Below, piece after piece: positions 1 through 6,276 of a DNA stretch of 11,463 bases. Both the position numbers and the translations under genes were made by a program. Location: NCBI GenBank assembly GCA_013375355.1, contig JABXJV010000153.1, forward strand, positions 1-11,463, given 5' to 3'. The notes under the pieces were generated by a model that saw only the letters and a list, made by a program, of their open reading frames with translations, ran no database searches and had not been told where the DNA came from. The stretch is from Candidatus Helarchaeota archaeon (GTDB taxonomy: Archaea; Asgardarchaeota; Lokiarchaeia; Helarchaeales; JABXJV01). Every line of letters starts with the position of its first letter. Positions within the stretch are counted from its first letter, which is position 1.

Positions 1-450
1 GCAACAGAACGACAATTTAGAAATTTTTGTAATGCAATGGGGAGACCGGATTTACTCAAGGATAGACGCTTTAAAAATTCGAAAAGAAGAAGAGATAATT
101 CGGATTTATTATTTCCAATATTCCGTGAATGGATTAGATCAAAAACCGTTAAAGAACTATTAGAAATTCTGGAAAAAGCTCATATTCCTGCGGGAAAAAT
201 AGTTCCATATGAGGAAGCACACAAACATCCTCAGATTATAGCAAGGCAAATGGTAGTTGATAAATTCGATTTTCCAAAAGCAGAAGGAAAACCATGGTTT
301 CCAAATGTTTTTATAAGATTATCCGAAAGTCCTGGGTCTTTTAGAACTAAGGCACCTGAATTGGGACAACACACTAAAGAAGTTTTGTCTGAGTTGTTGG
401 ATTATTCAGAAGAAGAAATTTATAATTTAAGAAAAGAGGGAATTATCTAA
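1..450 (+). CDS. CaiB/BaiF-family (family III) CoA-transferase, C-terminal part, 5' truncated by window edge
   Basis: The frame is open from base 1 to the TAA at 448-450, giving the last 149 residues. The Met at 37-39 is internal and not a credible start, because conserved family sequence (W/F-x-x-x-C-x-x-x-GRPDLxxDxRF) already begins upstream of it. Recognisable C-terminal hallmarks follow in order: GRPDLLKDRRF; an IREW-x-x-SKTVKELLEILEKA stretch; the HIPAGKI segment; the HPQIIARQMV segment; and the closing APELGQHTKEVLSELL followed by EEIYNLRKEGII. Family members move CoA between an acyl-CoA and a free carboxylic acid through an aspartyl-CoA thioester. The catalytic Asp lies in the missing N-terminal half, so substrate and activity cannot be judged. 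The protein should be cytosolic and act in acyl-CoA metabolism. It converges with the minus-strand genes, so it belongs to a different transcription unit. Confidence 0.88.
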   Translation, partial: ATERQFRNFCNAMGRPDLLKDRRFKNSKRRRDNSDLLFPIFREWIRSKTVKELLEILEKAHIPAGKIVPYEEAHKHPQIIARQMVVDKFDFPKAEGKPWFPNVFIRLSESPGSFRTKAPELGQHTKEVLSELLDYSEEEIYNLRKEGII

Positions 451-580
451 TTTATTCTTCTTTTATTATATATCGTAGCTGGTCCTTCGTTTAAGAAGTA
501 GAAAAATATTTCAAATTTTTTATTATATTAAACAATATTTTTAAAAATTGGAGGTTCATTGGAAAAAGAGAGTAAAAAAA
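451..580. terminator. Convergent intergenic region with T-rich termination signals for both strands
   Basis: This 130-base gap separates two converging genes. On the + strand the CoA-transferase stop is followed directly by a pyrimidine/T-rich run (451-466). On the - strand the stop of the 95-residue gene is followed directly by seven T (580-574), then CTCTC and another five T. Runs of T downstream of stops are the usual archaeal intrinsic termination signal. An AT-only 9-base inverted repeat (502-510 and 534-542, 23-base loop) lies between them; in DNA this AT-rich it could arise by chance. No gene or RNA is visible here. Confidence 0.4.
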
Positions 581-868
581 TTACTCCTCATATTCGTTAT
601 CTTCATCAATTTCTCTTAACATGATTGAAATTTCATCTATGGCAGACCATGAAACGAAAGCCGACTCGTTTTCCTCATCTTCTTCCTGTTCATATTTCCA
701 AACCATGATTCCTGACTCCAAAATCGAAATAATTCTGGCACTCTCGAAAAATTCATAGCTATCATCAGATTGTACCTTGTAAGCCGATATTCGTAATTCT
801 GCTCTTTCTACTCCATAATAATCCATCATATAATCTAAATAAATCTCAAAATCTTGTTTGGTCATCAT
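581..868 (-). CDS. Small highly acidic protein of unknown function (95 aa)
   Basis: I do not recognise this family. It is supported as a gene by a GAGGT Shine-Dalgarno site (881-877) placed 8 bases before the first of two adjacent ATGs, by a possible TATA element upstream, and by a T-run directly after the stop. The protein has 27 Asp/Glu against 7 Lys/Arg, with acidic clusters at about residues 62-68 and in the C-terminal tail. Residues 3-18 look helical (EIYLDYMMDYYG). Residues 40-58 (SARIISILESGIMVWKYE) and 69-84 (AFVSWSAIDEISIML) look like strands, with a hydrophobic WS-x-IDEI motif faintly like small beta-barrel folds. There is no signal peptide, membrane helix or cysteine, so it is probably cytosolic. 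It lies 131 bases after the response regulator on the same strand and may be co-transcribed or have its own promoter. Confidence 0.72.
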   Translation of the reverse strand: MMTKQDFEIYLDYMMDYYGVERAELRISAYKVQSDDSYEFFESARIISILESGIMVWKYEQEEDEENESAFVSWSAIDEISIMLREIDEDNEYEE

Positions 869-904
869 TTGTTGTTACCTCTGTTTTTCTTTTAATAATT
901 TGAC

Positions 905-912
905 TTTATAAA
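905..912 (-). promoter_or_regulatory. Candidate TATA box for the 95-aa acidic protein gene
   Basis: The element reads TTTATAAA and is flanked upstream on the - strand by more T. Its centre is about 40 bases before the ATG at 868, so a start about 26 bases downstream would give a short leader that still contains the GAGGT site. TATA-like words are common in DNA this AT-rich, so this is tentative. Confidence 0.3.
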
Positions 913-978
913 AAATAGAATTAACTTTATTAAAATTATTTATGTAATCCGAGAAATTCGTAAAAGAATTAAATATCT

Positions 979-984
979 AAAAAA
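979..984 (-). terminator. T-run after the response regulator gene
   Basis: Six T on the - strand, 15 bases after the TAA of the response regulator, within an AU-rich tail. This is compatible with an archaeal T-tract terminator and with the next gene having its own promoter. The evidence is weak, being composition only. Confidence 0.25.
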
Positions 985-999
985 TAAGGATTATTTTAT

Positions 1000-1887
1000 T
1001 TATAACGATGGGGTTGATAAAATATTTGAAATTTGTTCCCAATGTCTTTTAAAATCCCAATCTTCCTTTAATTTAATATGTGATGATATATTTTTAAAAT
1101 ATTCGCTAATTTTTAAAGATTCGAAATAATTTATCTTTGGTGCAATTACACCTAACATGTATTGCTGTTCTCCCCCTCTTACGGTATTATCTGGATAAGA
1201 ATCAAAGTAAATATATCCATCTCTATCAATATTTTTTATATTTAACAATATTCCTTGAGCTTCGGCAACTTTTCCTTGTCCATAAATAGAAACTATAGAA
1301 TTATATAATTGAACACTTATTCTATCGACTGAAAAAGGTAATTTAATGTCTTGTGGATAGCAATTTAGCACTGTGGGACCCGATTTATCGTCCCAAAACA
1401 CTAATATTAAATTTACTAAATATTTTTGTTCAATAGAAATTGAAGGTTTTTCATCAATTTTTAAAGAAGAGAGTACTTCCTCAACTTTTTCACTAACTTC
1501 TATTGTTCTTCTTCTTCTGGTAAGTTTTCCAGCAATAATTGCTATTAAATCTTCTTTTTTGAAAGGTTTAGTAAGATAATCATCTACACCTAACATTTTT
1601 CCAAATCTCACATCAGTGGGAGATGAACGGGCTGTTAAAAATAAAAATGGAATGCGATTCCATTTAGCATTTTCAGAAACAGTTTTAAAAAAATCATAAC
1701 CATTCATTTCAGGCATCATAATATCACTTATTATGAGATCTGGAAGTCTTCCAAGTTCAGATAAAATTGTTAAACCTTCTTTCCCGTGTTTCCCCGTAAT
1801 TACCTCATAATCGTTAAATTCTAATGTTAGTATTAGATTTAATAATATGTCCTCATTATCATCTACACAAAGTATTAATGGTTTCAA
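1000..1887 (-). CDS. Response regulator: CheY-like receiver domain fused to a longin/roadblock-like C-terminal domain
   Basis: Residues 1-125 form a complete receiver domain: the acidic pair D9/D10, the phospho-acceptor D55 within ISDIMMPEMNG, T85 (LTA), and K107 in the TKPF motif. It should accept phosphate from a histidine kinase, most simply the one encoded just upstream. After a basic linker (KLTRRRR, 121-127) comes a domain at about 155-285 that is not a helix-turn-helix. It opens with two strands around a FWDDKSGPTVLNCYP motif, then a helix (184-203), three strands (about 208-250, with YFDSYPD and VRGGEQQYMLGVIAP) and terminal helices. This beta-beta-alpha-beta-beta-beta-alpha order resembles longin/roadblock folds that bind small GTPases, so the output is probably protein-protein rather than DNA binding (inference). 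The start is TTG at 1887-1885, fixed by AGAGGAGT six bases upstream. It lies 73 bases after the kinase gene. Confidence 0.9.
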   Translation of the reverse strand: MKPLILCVDDNEDILLNLILTLEFNDYEVITGKHGKEGLTILSELGRLPDLIISDIMMPEMNGYDFFKTVSENAKWNRIPFLFLTARSSPTDVRFGKMLGVDDYLTKPFKKEDLIAIIAGKLTRRRRTIEVSEKVEEVLSSLKIDEKPSISIEQKYLVNLILVFWDDKSGPTVLNCYPQDIKLPFSVDRISVQLYNSIVSIYGQGKVAEAQGILLNIKNIDRDGYIYFDSYPDNTVRGGEQQYMLGVIAPKINYFESLKISEYFKNISSHIKLKEDWDFKRHWEQISNILSTPSL

Positions 1888-1893
1888 TTTGAT

Positions 1894-1901
1894 ACTCCTC
1901 T
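1894..1901 (-). promoter_or_regulatory. Strong Shine-Dalgarno site that sets the TTG start of the response regulator
   Basis: The - strand reads AGAGGAGT, then six bases, then TTG. The first codons (TTG AAA CCA) lead straight into the conserved first strand of the receiver domain (ILCVDDNED). No ATG lies at a suitable distance, and any later ATG would cut away this strand. Confidence 0.75.
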
Positions 1902-1960
1902 AGATATCTCATCTGATAGACTACTCTTTATTCTATTATATTCTATCCTTTATATTTATT

Positions 1961-4900
1961 TTATGGTGGTTTTTCTAGTTTTGGAAGAAATATGGAAAAA
2001 ATTGTACCCTTACCATATTCACTCTCTAAATATATTTCTCCTTGATGATAATTTGTTAATGTTTTTGCAATGGGTAGTCCTAAACCAGTTCCGGGTATAT
2101 CTTTAACATCTTTTGTTCTGAAAAATTTCTTGAACAAATATGGTACATCTTCTTTCCGAATTCCTATTCCATTATCACAGAATTGAATTAATACACCATC
2201 AATAGATTGTGGATTAAATTTTCCTTTATAATTATCAATCGCTTTAATTAGTACTGATGAGTTATTTTTTGAATATTTAATAGCATTATCTATAAAAATT
2301 CGAAATATTTGGGCAATTCTTTTTGCATCTCCAAGTATTTGAATATCCTTGTCTACATCTAAATTAATAATTATCTCTCTAGCTCTACGACGAGGTTCCA
2401 TCTGATTCAATACATCCTCTAGAATATCTAAAGGCTTACATATCCCCCATTTCAAATCTATTATTGTGTTGTCCATTCTAGAAGCCAAAAGAAGATCTTC
2501 TACTAATTCATTTAATAATTCAGTATTCCTTGATATAGTCTTCATCAATTCTATTTTCAATAACTCTGACATTTTATCCCCATAATCCTCTAAATTGCTT
2601 AATGATTGAAGCAATACCGAAATTGGAGTTCGTAACTCATGAGAAACAGCATAAACAAATTGTTCTAAATTCTTTTCAGCGACCCTCCTTTGGTTGATTT
2701 CTTTTTTAAGCTGTTCATTGATAGTTTCTAGTTCTTTTGTGCGGTCTAATACCAATTCTTCAAGGTTATCCCTATGCTTCTTTAATTCATTCTCAATTAG
2801 TTTTAATTCAGTGATGTCTTGGACAGTTCCTAACATTCTAATTGGCTTATCATCTTTATTAAAAGTTACTTCAGCCAGTTCATGTACTATTCGGTGTGTT
2901 CCATCAGGCAAAACAATTCGATGATCAATACTATAGGGTTTTTTATTATTTAAAGCTTTATTAACGGATTTGGTAACAAATTCTCTATCATCAGGATGGA
3001 CACTATTTAAAAAAGCCTCATATGTTGCACCAAATTCTTGTGGGGCAAGTCCAAATATACGATAAATCTCATCAGACCAAGCTAATTCATTAGTAATGAT
3101 ATTCCAATTCCAATTTCCAATATGTGCTATTTTCTGCGCTTCTAAAAGTGTTTCCTTGGCACTTTCTAGTTTCAACTCTGCTCTTTTATTCATTAAAGCT
3201 TCAACGAATGCTGTAGAAAGAGTTTCTATTGCATGTTGATCATCGGATTTGTATCCTAATTCTTTATTAGCTACAGCAATCATTCCAAATGTCTTTCCAG
3301 CATAAAATAAAGGAACCCCCAAAAAACTGGTGAGTCTTGGATGACCTACAGGAGTACCGACACTTGAAGGATGAGATTTAGGATCATTTTCAATTAATGT
3401 TTTTCCATTCTTTAATACTTCACCCCAAATACCACGTATCTCCATATTTTTAAGCAATCTTATTGCAGTAGTTTTTTCCATAGTGCAAGCCTCCCAGCCC
3501 GGATTGCTTAAAGCAATTGTATCATGACGACCATCTTTATTTATTTCACCAATAAACCCAAATTTACTATCGGTCAACTCCTCAGCGAAGATTAGACACA
3601 TTTGGGCAACATCTACATCAGTCTTAAACCTCAAAGATTCTTTAAGTATTGTATTAATTGAATCTATTAATTCTATTTGCTTAGTTAACTTTTCTTTTGC
3701 TTTTTTTTGTTCAAGGCGACCATGAATCGTATTAATGCCATACGTTAAATCTTCCGCTAGACTTGTAAGCATGTAAATTTCATCAAAATCAAAAGCATTT
3801 GGTTCAGAAGCATAAATATTCAGTGCACCAAAGACTCGATCATCAGCGATTAATGGAAGAGCAATCGATGATCCATAACCCCTTTTAGATGCTTCTTTAC
3901 GCCAAGGTTCAAAATTAGGATCTACAAGAATATTTCTTGCGATAGAAGGTTCACGATTTCTAATAGCTTTTCCAGTGGGGCCACGACCTCGTACTTCATC
4001 TGCCCAAGTTATATTTAAAGTATCCAAATATCCCTCTTCAAATCCTGCTTGGGCAACTGGCGTTACACTTTTTTTCTCGTTATTTTCAGCATAACCAACC
4101 CATGCTAAACGATATCCTCCATCCACAATAATTTGACAAATTCTTTTCAGCAATTCTGATTCATTTGTGATACGTACTAATGCCTCGTTGCACTCTATAA
4201 GTACTTTAAGTGTTCTGTTAAGTCTAATTAACGTATTTTCTGCATGTTTACGCTCAGTAACGTCCTCTCCGGAACTTAATATTCCAATAATTTTACCCTT
4301 ATCATCTTTTAAAACAGAATTATGCCAAGCAATAATTCGCTCTTTACCATTTTTGATCAGAATTGGATTTTCATAATATTTAACTGGTTCAATATCTCCT
4401 ACCATTAATTTTTGAAAAACTGACTTCACTTCTTCTTTGATTTGCGCTGGTAAGAAAGTATCGAACCAATTTTTACCAATAAGCTCTTGTTCTTCATATC
4501 CTAATGTTTGACATCCTTTTTGATTGATAAGGGTTATTTCACCTTTGCTATTTAGAGCTATGATAATGACTCCTGCAATACCAAGGTATTTTTGCGTTTT
4601 ATTTTGTTCTTTCTGTAATTCTTTTTCTATTTTTTTGCGATCAGTAATATCACATATCGCAACAAATACTTTAGCTAAGCTTTCTTCAAATCCTGAGGCG
4701 GCAAAAAATCTTATATGAGTACTAATTTCATTACCTTTCAAAGTTAGAGTCGTAGTCTCACCTTCAAATTCCCTTTTACCTTCTGCTATGGAGATAATTC
4801 CTTCAAAAAACAGTTCCAAAGAATCTTTGCAAAATACTTCATTGATATGTTGTATAATATCTTCCTTGTTTTTTGCTTGATACAGCTCTACAGTTGCTTG

Positions 4901-5155
4901 ATTAACATCAATAACATTCATCAAAGAAATACAAGTAGAATAAAATTGTGGATCTTCTGTGAAAAATGTTTTAAAATCTCTAATACCTTTTTTATTTAAT
5001 TCTTCAATATATGATTTAGTATCAGAAAAATCTACAACCCAGATAGAAAATGGAGTATCTTCAAATAAGCTTTGATAACCCCCTTCATAGCTTGTTAGAG
5101 TTTTTTTCACAGTTTCATCCTTATTAATATCATCTTTCTGAAGTTTATCGGTCAT
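1961..5155 (-). CDS. Soluble hybrid-sensor histidine kinase with PAS-PAS-GAF-GAF-PAS-HisKA-HATPase architecture
   Basis: Domains in order: a divergent PAS at about 25-172 (ending CDITDRKKIEKEL); PAS at about 184-303 (ending GEDVTERKHAE); GAF at about 313-480; a second GAF at about 490-655; PAS at about 665-785 (HIGNWNWN, then SVHPDD, ending VQDITELK); a coiled coil at 786-830; HisKA with the phospho-acceptor H839 in SHELRTP; and a HATPase_c domain with N box (FIDNAIKYS, N957), G1 (DNGIGI, 994-999), F box (about 1005-1013) and G2 (GTGLGL, 1022-1027). All catalytic boxes are intact. No membrane segment is visible, so it should sense internal signals (redox state, small ligands or light via a bound cofactor), but no specific ligand is evident. 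Its likely partner is the response regulator that follows, since the kinase has no receiver of its own. The ATG at 5155 has AGAGGG (5172-5167) 11 bases upstream. Many archaeal kinases of this layout are of bacterial descent. Confidence 0.95.
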   Translation of the reverse strand: MTDKLQKDDINKDETVKKTLTSYEGGYQSLFEDTPFSIWVVDFSDTKSYIEELNKKGIRDFKTFFTEDPQFYSTCISLMNVIDVNQATVELYQAKNKEDIIQHINEVFCKDSLELFFEGIISIAEGKREFEGETTTLTLKGNEISTHIRFFAASGFEESLAKVFVAICDITDRKKIEKELQKEQNKTQKYLGIAGVIIIALNSKGEITLINQKGCQTLGYEEQELIGKNWFDTFLPAQIKEEVKSVFQKLMVGDIEPVKYYENPILIKNGKERIIAWHNSVLKDDKGKIIGILSSGEDVTERKHAENTLIRLNRTLKVLIECNEALVRITNESELLKRICQIIVDGGYRLAWVGYAENNEKKSVTPVAQAGFEEGYLDTLNITWADEVRGRGPTGKAIRNREPSIARNILVDPNFEPWRKEASKRGYGSSIALPLIADDRVFGALNIYASEPNAFDFDEIYMLTSLAEDLTYGINTIHGRLEQKKAKEKLTKQIELIDSINTILKESLRFKTDVDVAQMCLIFAEELTDSKFGFIGEINKDGRHDTIALSNPGWEACTMEKTTAIRLLKNMEIRGIWGEVLKNGKTLIENDPKSHPSSVGTPVGHPRLTSFLGVPLFYAGKTFGMIAVANKELGYKSDDQHAIETLSTAFVEALMNKRAELKLESAKETLLEAQKIAHIGNWNWNIITNELAWSDEIYRIFGLAPQEFGATYEAFLNSVHPDDREFVTKSVNKALNNKKPYSIDHRIVLPDGTHRIVHELAEVTFNKDDKPIRMLGTVQDITELKLIENELKKHRDNLEELVLDRTKELETINEQLKKEINQRRVAEKNLEQFVYAVSHELRTPISVLLQSLSNLEDYGDKMSELLKIELMKTISRNTELLNELVEDLLLASRMDNTIIDLKWGICKPLDILEDVLNQMEPRRRAREIIINLDVDKDIQILGDAKRIAQIFRIFIDNAIKYSKNNSSVLIKAIDNYKGKFNPQSIDGVLIQFCDNGIGIRKEDVPYLFKKFFRTKDVKDIPGTGLGLPIAKTLTNYHQGEIYLESEYGKGTIFSIFLPKLEKPP

Positions 5156-5219
5156 TAGAAAAGCCGCCCTCTAATTAAATTTTGATTGAATATTCAAATT
5201 ATTTTAATGGTTATTATGG

Positions 5220-5227
5220 TATAAAAG
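5220..5227 (-). promoter_or_regulatory. Candidate TATA box for the histidine kinase-response regulator unit
   Basis: The - strand reads CTTTTATA. Its centre is about 68 bases upstream of the kinase ATG, which would predict a leader of about 40 bases. It lies in the 150-base gap after the preceding gene, a gap large enough for an independent promoter. Assigned by eye only. Confidence 0.35.
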
Positions 5228-5250
5228 AAAGTTTAAATTTAATATTTTAG

Positions 5251-5297
5251 TTGTCAAAGAAATATCTTTCAAATTTTATTCCAAAGATATTTGTCAA
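5251..5297. repeat. Inverted repeat flanked by TTGTCAA direct repeats, between the kinase and CxxxCxxCC protein genes
   Basis: A perfect 10-base inverted repeat, AAATATCTTT (5260-5269) and AAAGATATTT (5283-5292), encloses a 13-base loop. Copies of TTGTCAA lie at 5251-5257 and 5291-5297. The element starts 9 bases after the stop of the CxxxCxxCC protein gene on the - strand and lies upstream of the kinase promoter candidate. It could be a terminator hairpin, an mRNA 3' stabiliser or an operator. Confidence 0.45.
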
Positions 5298-5305
5298 TTT
5301 TAAGA

Positions 5306-5665
5306 TTAGAAATCTTTTGCTAATTCCGATATTTTACTAAAAAGTTGAAAAATAAAATATGGGTGATGTAAACAAGAAAATTTTTTGCAAATTTCAGGAT
5401 TAAACTCATGAATTGTGCATTTTTTTTCAAAATCATAAAACACACATAATTCACGTATTTTTCCATTAAGAAATTTAACTGGTCGTTTTTTAAGTATTTT
5501 TTTTTCTATACCATCTATTATTTTTGTTGTTATTTGATACAAGATTTCAGGTTTTTTTTTCTCCCAATTTTTTATATCAGCTTCAGTAACGAATATATCC
5601 CAATTTCTTTCACAACATCGTCCACATTTATATTTTTGACAATAATAAGAAATATCAAAATTCAT
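5306..5665 (-). CDS. YkgJ-type (UPF0153) cysteine-cluster protein, putative Zn/Fe chelator
   Basis: This 119-residue protein has the eight-cysteine layout of the CxxxCxxCC family. The N-terminal cluster has C9, C14, C17 and C18 (CQKYKCGRCC). The second cluster has C74, C83, C93 and C98, in the order C-V-F-Y, KKCTIHEFNPEIC and KKFSC. The family is annotated as probable zinc or iron-chelating proteins, and a precise role is not established. The middle (25-65) is Lys-rich and probably helical. No signal peptide or membrane helix is seen, so it is likely cytosolic. It starts with ATG but has no Shine-Dalgarno site; a TATA element centred about 25 bases upstream suggests a leaderless transcript. 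It lies 78 bases after the GTPase gene. Nothing in its sequence ties it to the signalling genes on either side. Confidence 0.85.
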   Translation of the reverse strand: MNFDISYYCQKYKCGRCCERNWDIFVTEADIKNWEKKKPEILYQITTKIIDGIEKKILKKRPVKFLNGKIRELCVFYDFEKKCTIHEFNPEICKKFSCLHHPYFIFQLFSKISELAKDF

Positions 5666-5686
5666 GATTAAGCATAAGTCTTAATG

Positions 5687-5694
5687 TTTATATG
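5687..5694 (-). promoter_or_regulatory. TATA box for a probably leaderless transcript of the CxxxCxxCC protein
   Basis: The - strand reads CATATAAA, centred about 25 bases upstream of the ATG at 5665. Archaeal transcription starts about 25-27 bases after the TATA centre, which places the start almost at the ATG. The missing Shine-Dalgarno site, unlike at every other complete gene here, fits leaderless initiation. Confidence 0.5.
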
Positions 5695-5743
5695 AATTTA
5701 TTTCTAGAAAATCTGTTAATTATAAAGTTTTATTCAGAAATTA

Positions 5744-6262
5744 TTATGCCAATGATTGTGCATTTATAGTTTCAGCAAGTTCTTCAAAAATTATGTTCAC
5801 ATTTTGCCCAGTCTTTGCTGAAGTTTCATAAAATTTCATTGCTTTAATCCTTGCTTCCAGTCTTTTGCCATCTTCTGTTGTAATCTTAATTTCATCAGTT
5901 AAGTCAATTTTATTTCCTACTAACGTAATGGGAACTGCTTTTACAACTTTTCCTAAATCTGTCAACCATTGTATTATATTTTTATAGCTTTCTAGATTAG
6001 TTACATCATATACCAAAATGACTCCTTGTGCTCCTTCATAATAAGATTGCTTTAAGGACGTATATTGCTCTTGCCCTGCGAGATCCCATATAGCCAACGA
6101 AAATTCCACCTTAGAACTTTTAATTTTCTGAATGAAGATATCAAATCCAAGTGTGGCTTTATAATCAGTTATAAACCTATTGTCAACATACCTAGTTATT
6201 AAAGCAGTTTTTCCAACTCCAGGATCGCCTAATAAAAGAATTTTATAAATTATTTTCTCCAA
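5744..6262 (-). CDS. Rab/Ras-like small GTPase, translationally coupled to the upstream membrane protein
   Basis: All G motifs are intact in this 172-residue protein: P-loop GDPGVGKT (12-19), switch I T37 in YKATLGFD, WDLAGQE (59-65) with the catalytic-type Q64, NKID (117-120) and ETSAK (146-150). The stretch YYEGAQGVILVYDVTNLESY after switch II is distinctly Rab/Ras-like. A proline (P14) occupies the position of Ras G12. It should act as a GTP/GDP switch. The C-terminus ends in AQSLA with no cysteine, so prenyl anchoring is not possible and membrane recruitment would need a partner. The start is TTG at 6262-6260, preceded by GAGGG (6276-6272). That site overlaps the TGA of the upstream gene, leaving 12 bases between stop and start. 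Two TAA codons in tandem end the gene. Asgard archaea are known for many such GTPases; subfamily assignment needs phylogeny. Confidence 0.95.
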   Translation of the reverse strand: MEKIIYKILLLGDPGVGKTALITRYVDNRFITDYKATLGFDIFIQKIKSSKVEFSLAIWDLAGQEQYTSLKQSYYEGAQGVILVYDVTNLESYKNIIQWLTDLGKVVKAVPITLVGNKIDLTDEIKITTEDGKRLEARIKAMKFYETSAKTGQNVNIIFEELAETINAQSLA

Positions 6263-6271
6263 TTTAACACG

Positions 6272-6276
6272 CCCTC
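6272..6276 (-). promoter_or_regulatory. Shine-Dalgarno site of the GTPase gene overlapping the upstream TGA stop
   Basis: The - strand reads TGAGGG, where TGA (6277-6275) terminates the 1643-residue protein and GAGGG serves the GTPase TTG start nine bases on. Ribosomes finishing the first gene would uncover the site, the classic layout for translational coupling and fixed protein ratio. Confidence 0.75.

Noticed and set aside
37..450. Reading the left-edge frame as a complete 137-residue protein starting at the ATG at 37
   Set aside because: The frame is open through base 1 and conserved CoA-transferase sequence lies before this Met, so the gene is cut by the window edge.
502..542. AAAAATATT/AATATTTTT inverted repeat as a true hairpin terminator
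   Set aside because: It consists only of A and T, has a 23-base loop and would be unstable as RNA; the T-tracts next to the stops explain termination better.
5701..5710. Palindrome TTTCTAGAAA between the GTPase and CxxxCxxCC protein genes
   Set aside because: A single 10-base AT-rich palindrome is expected by chance; no second copy nearby.
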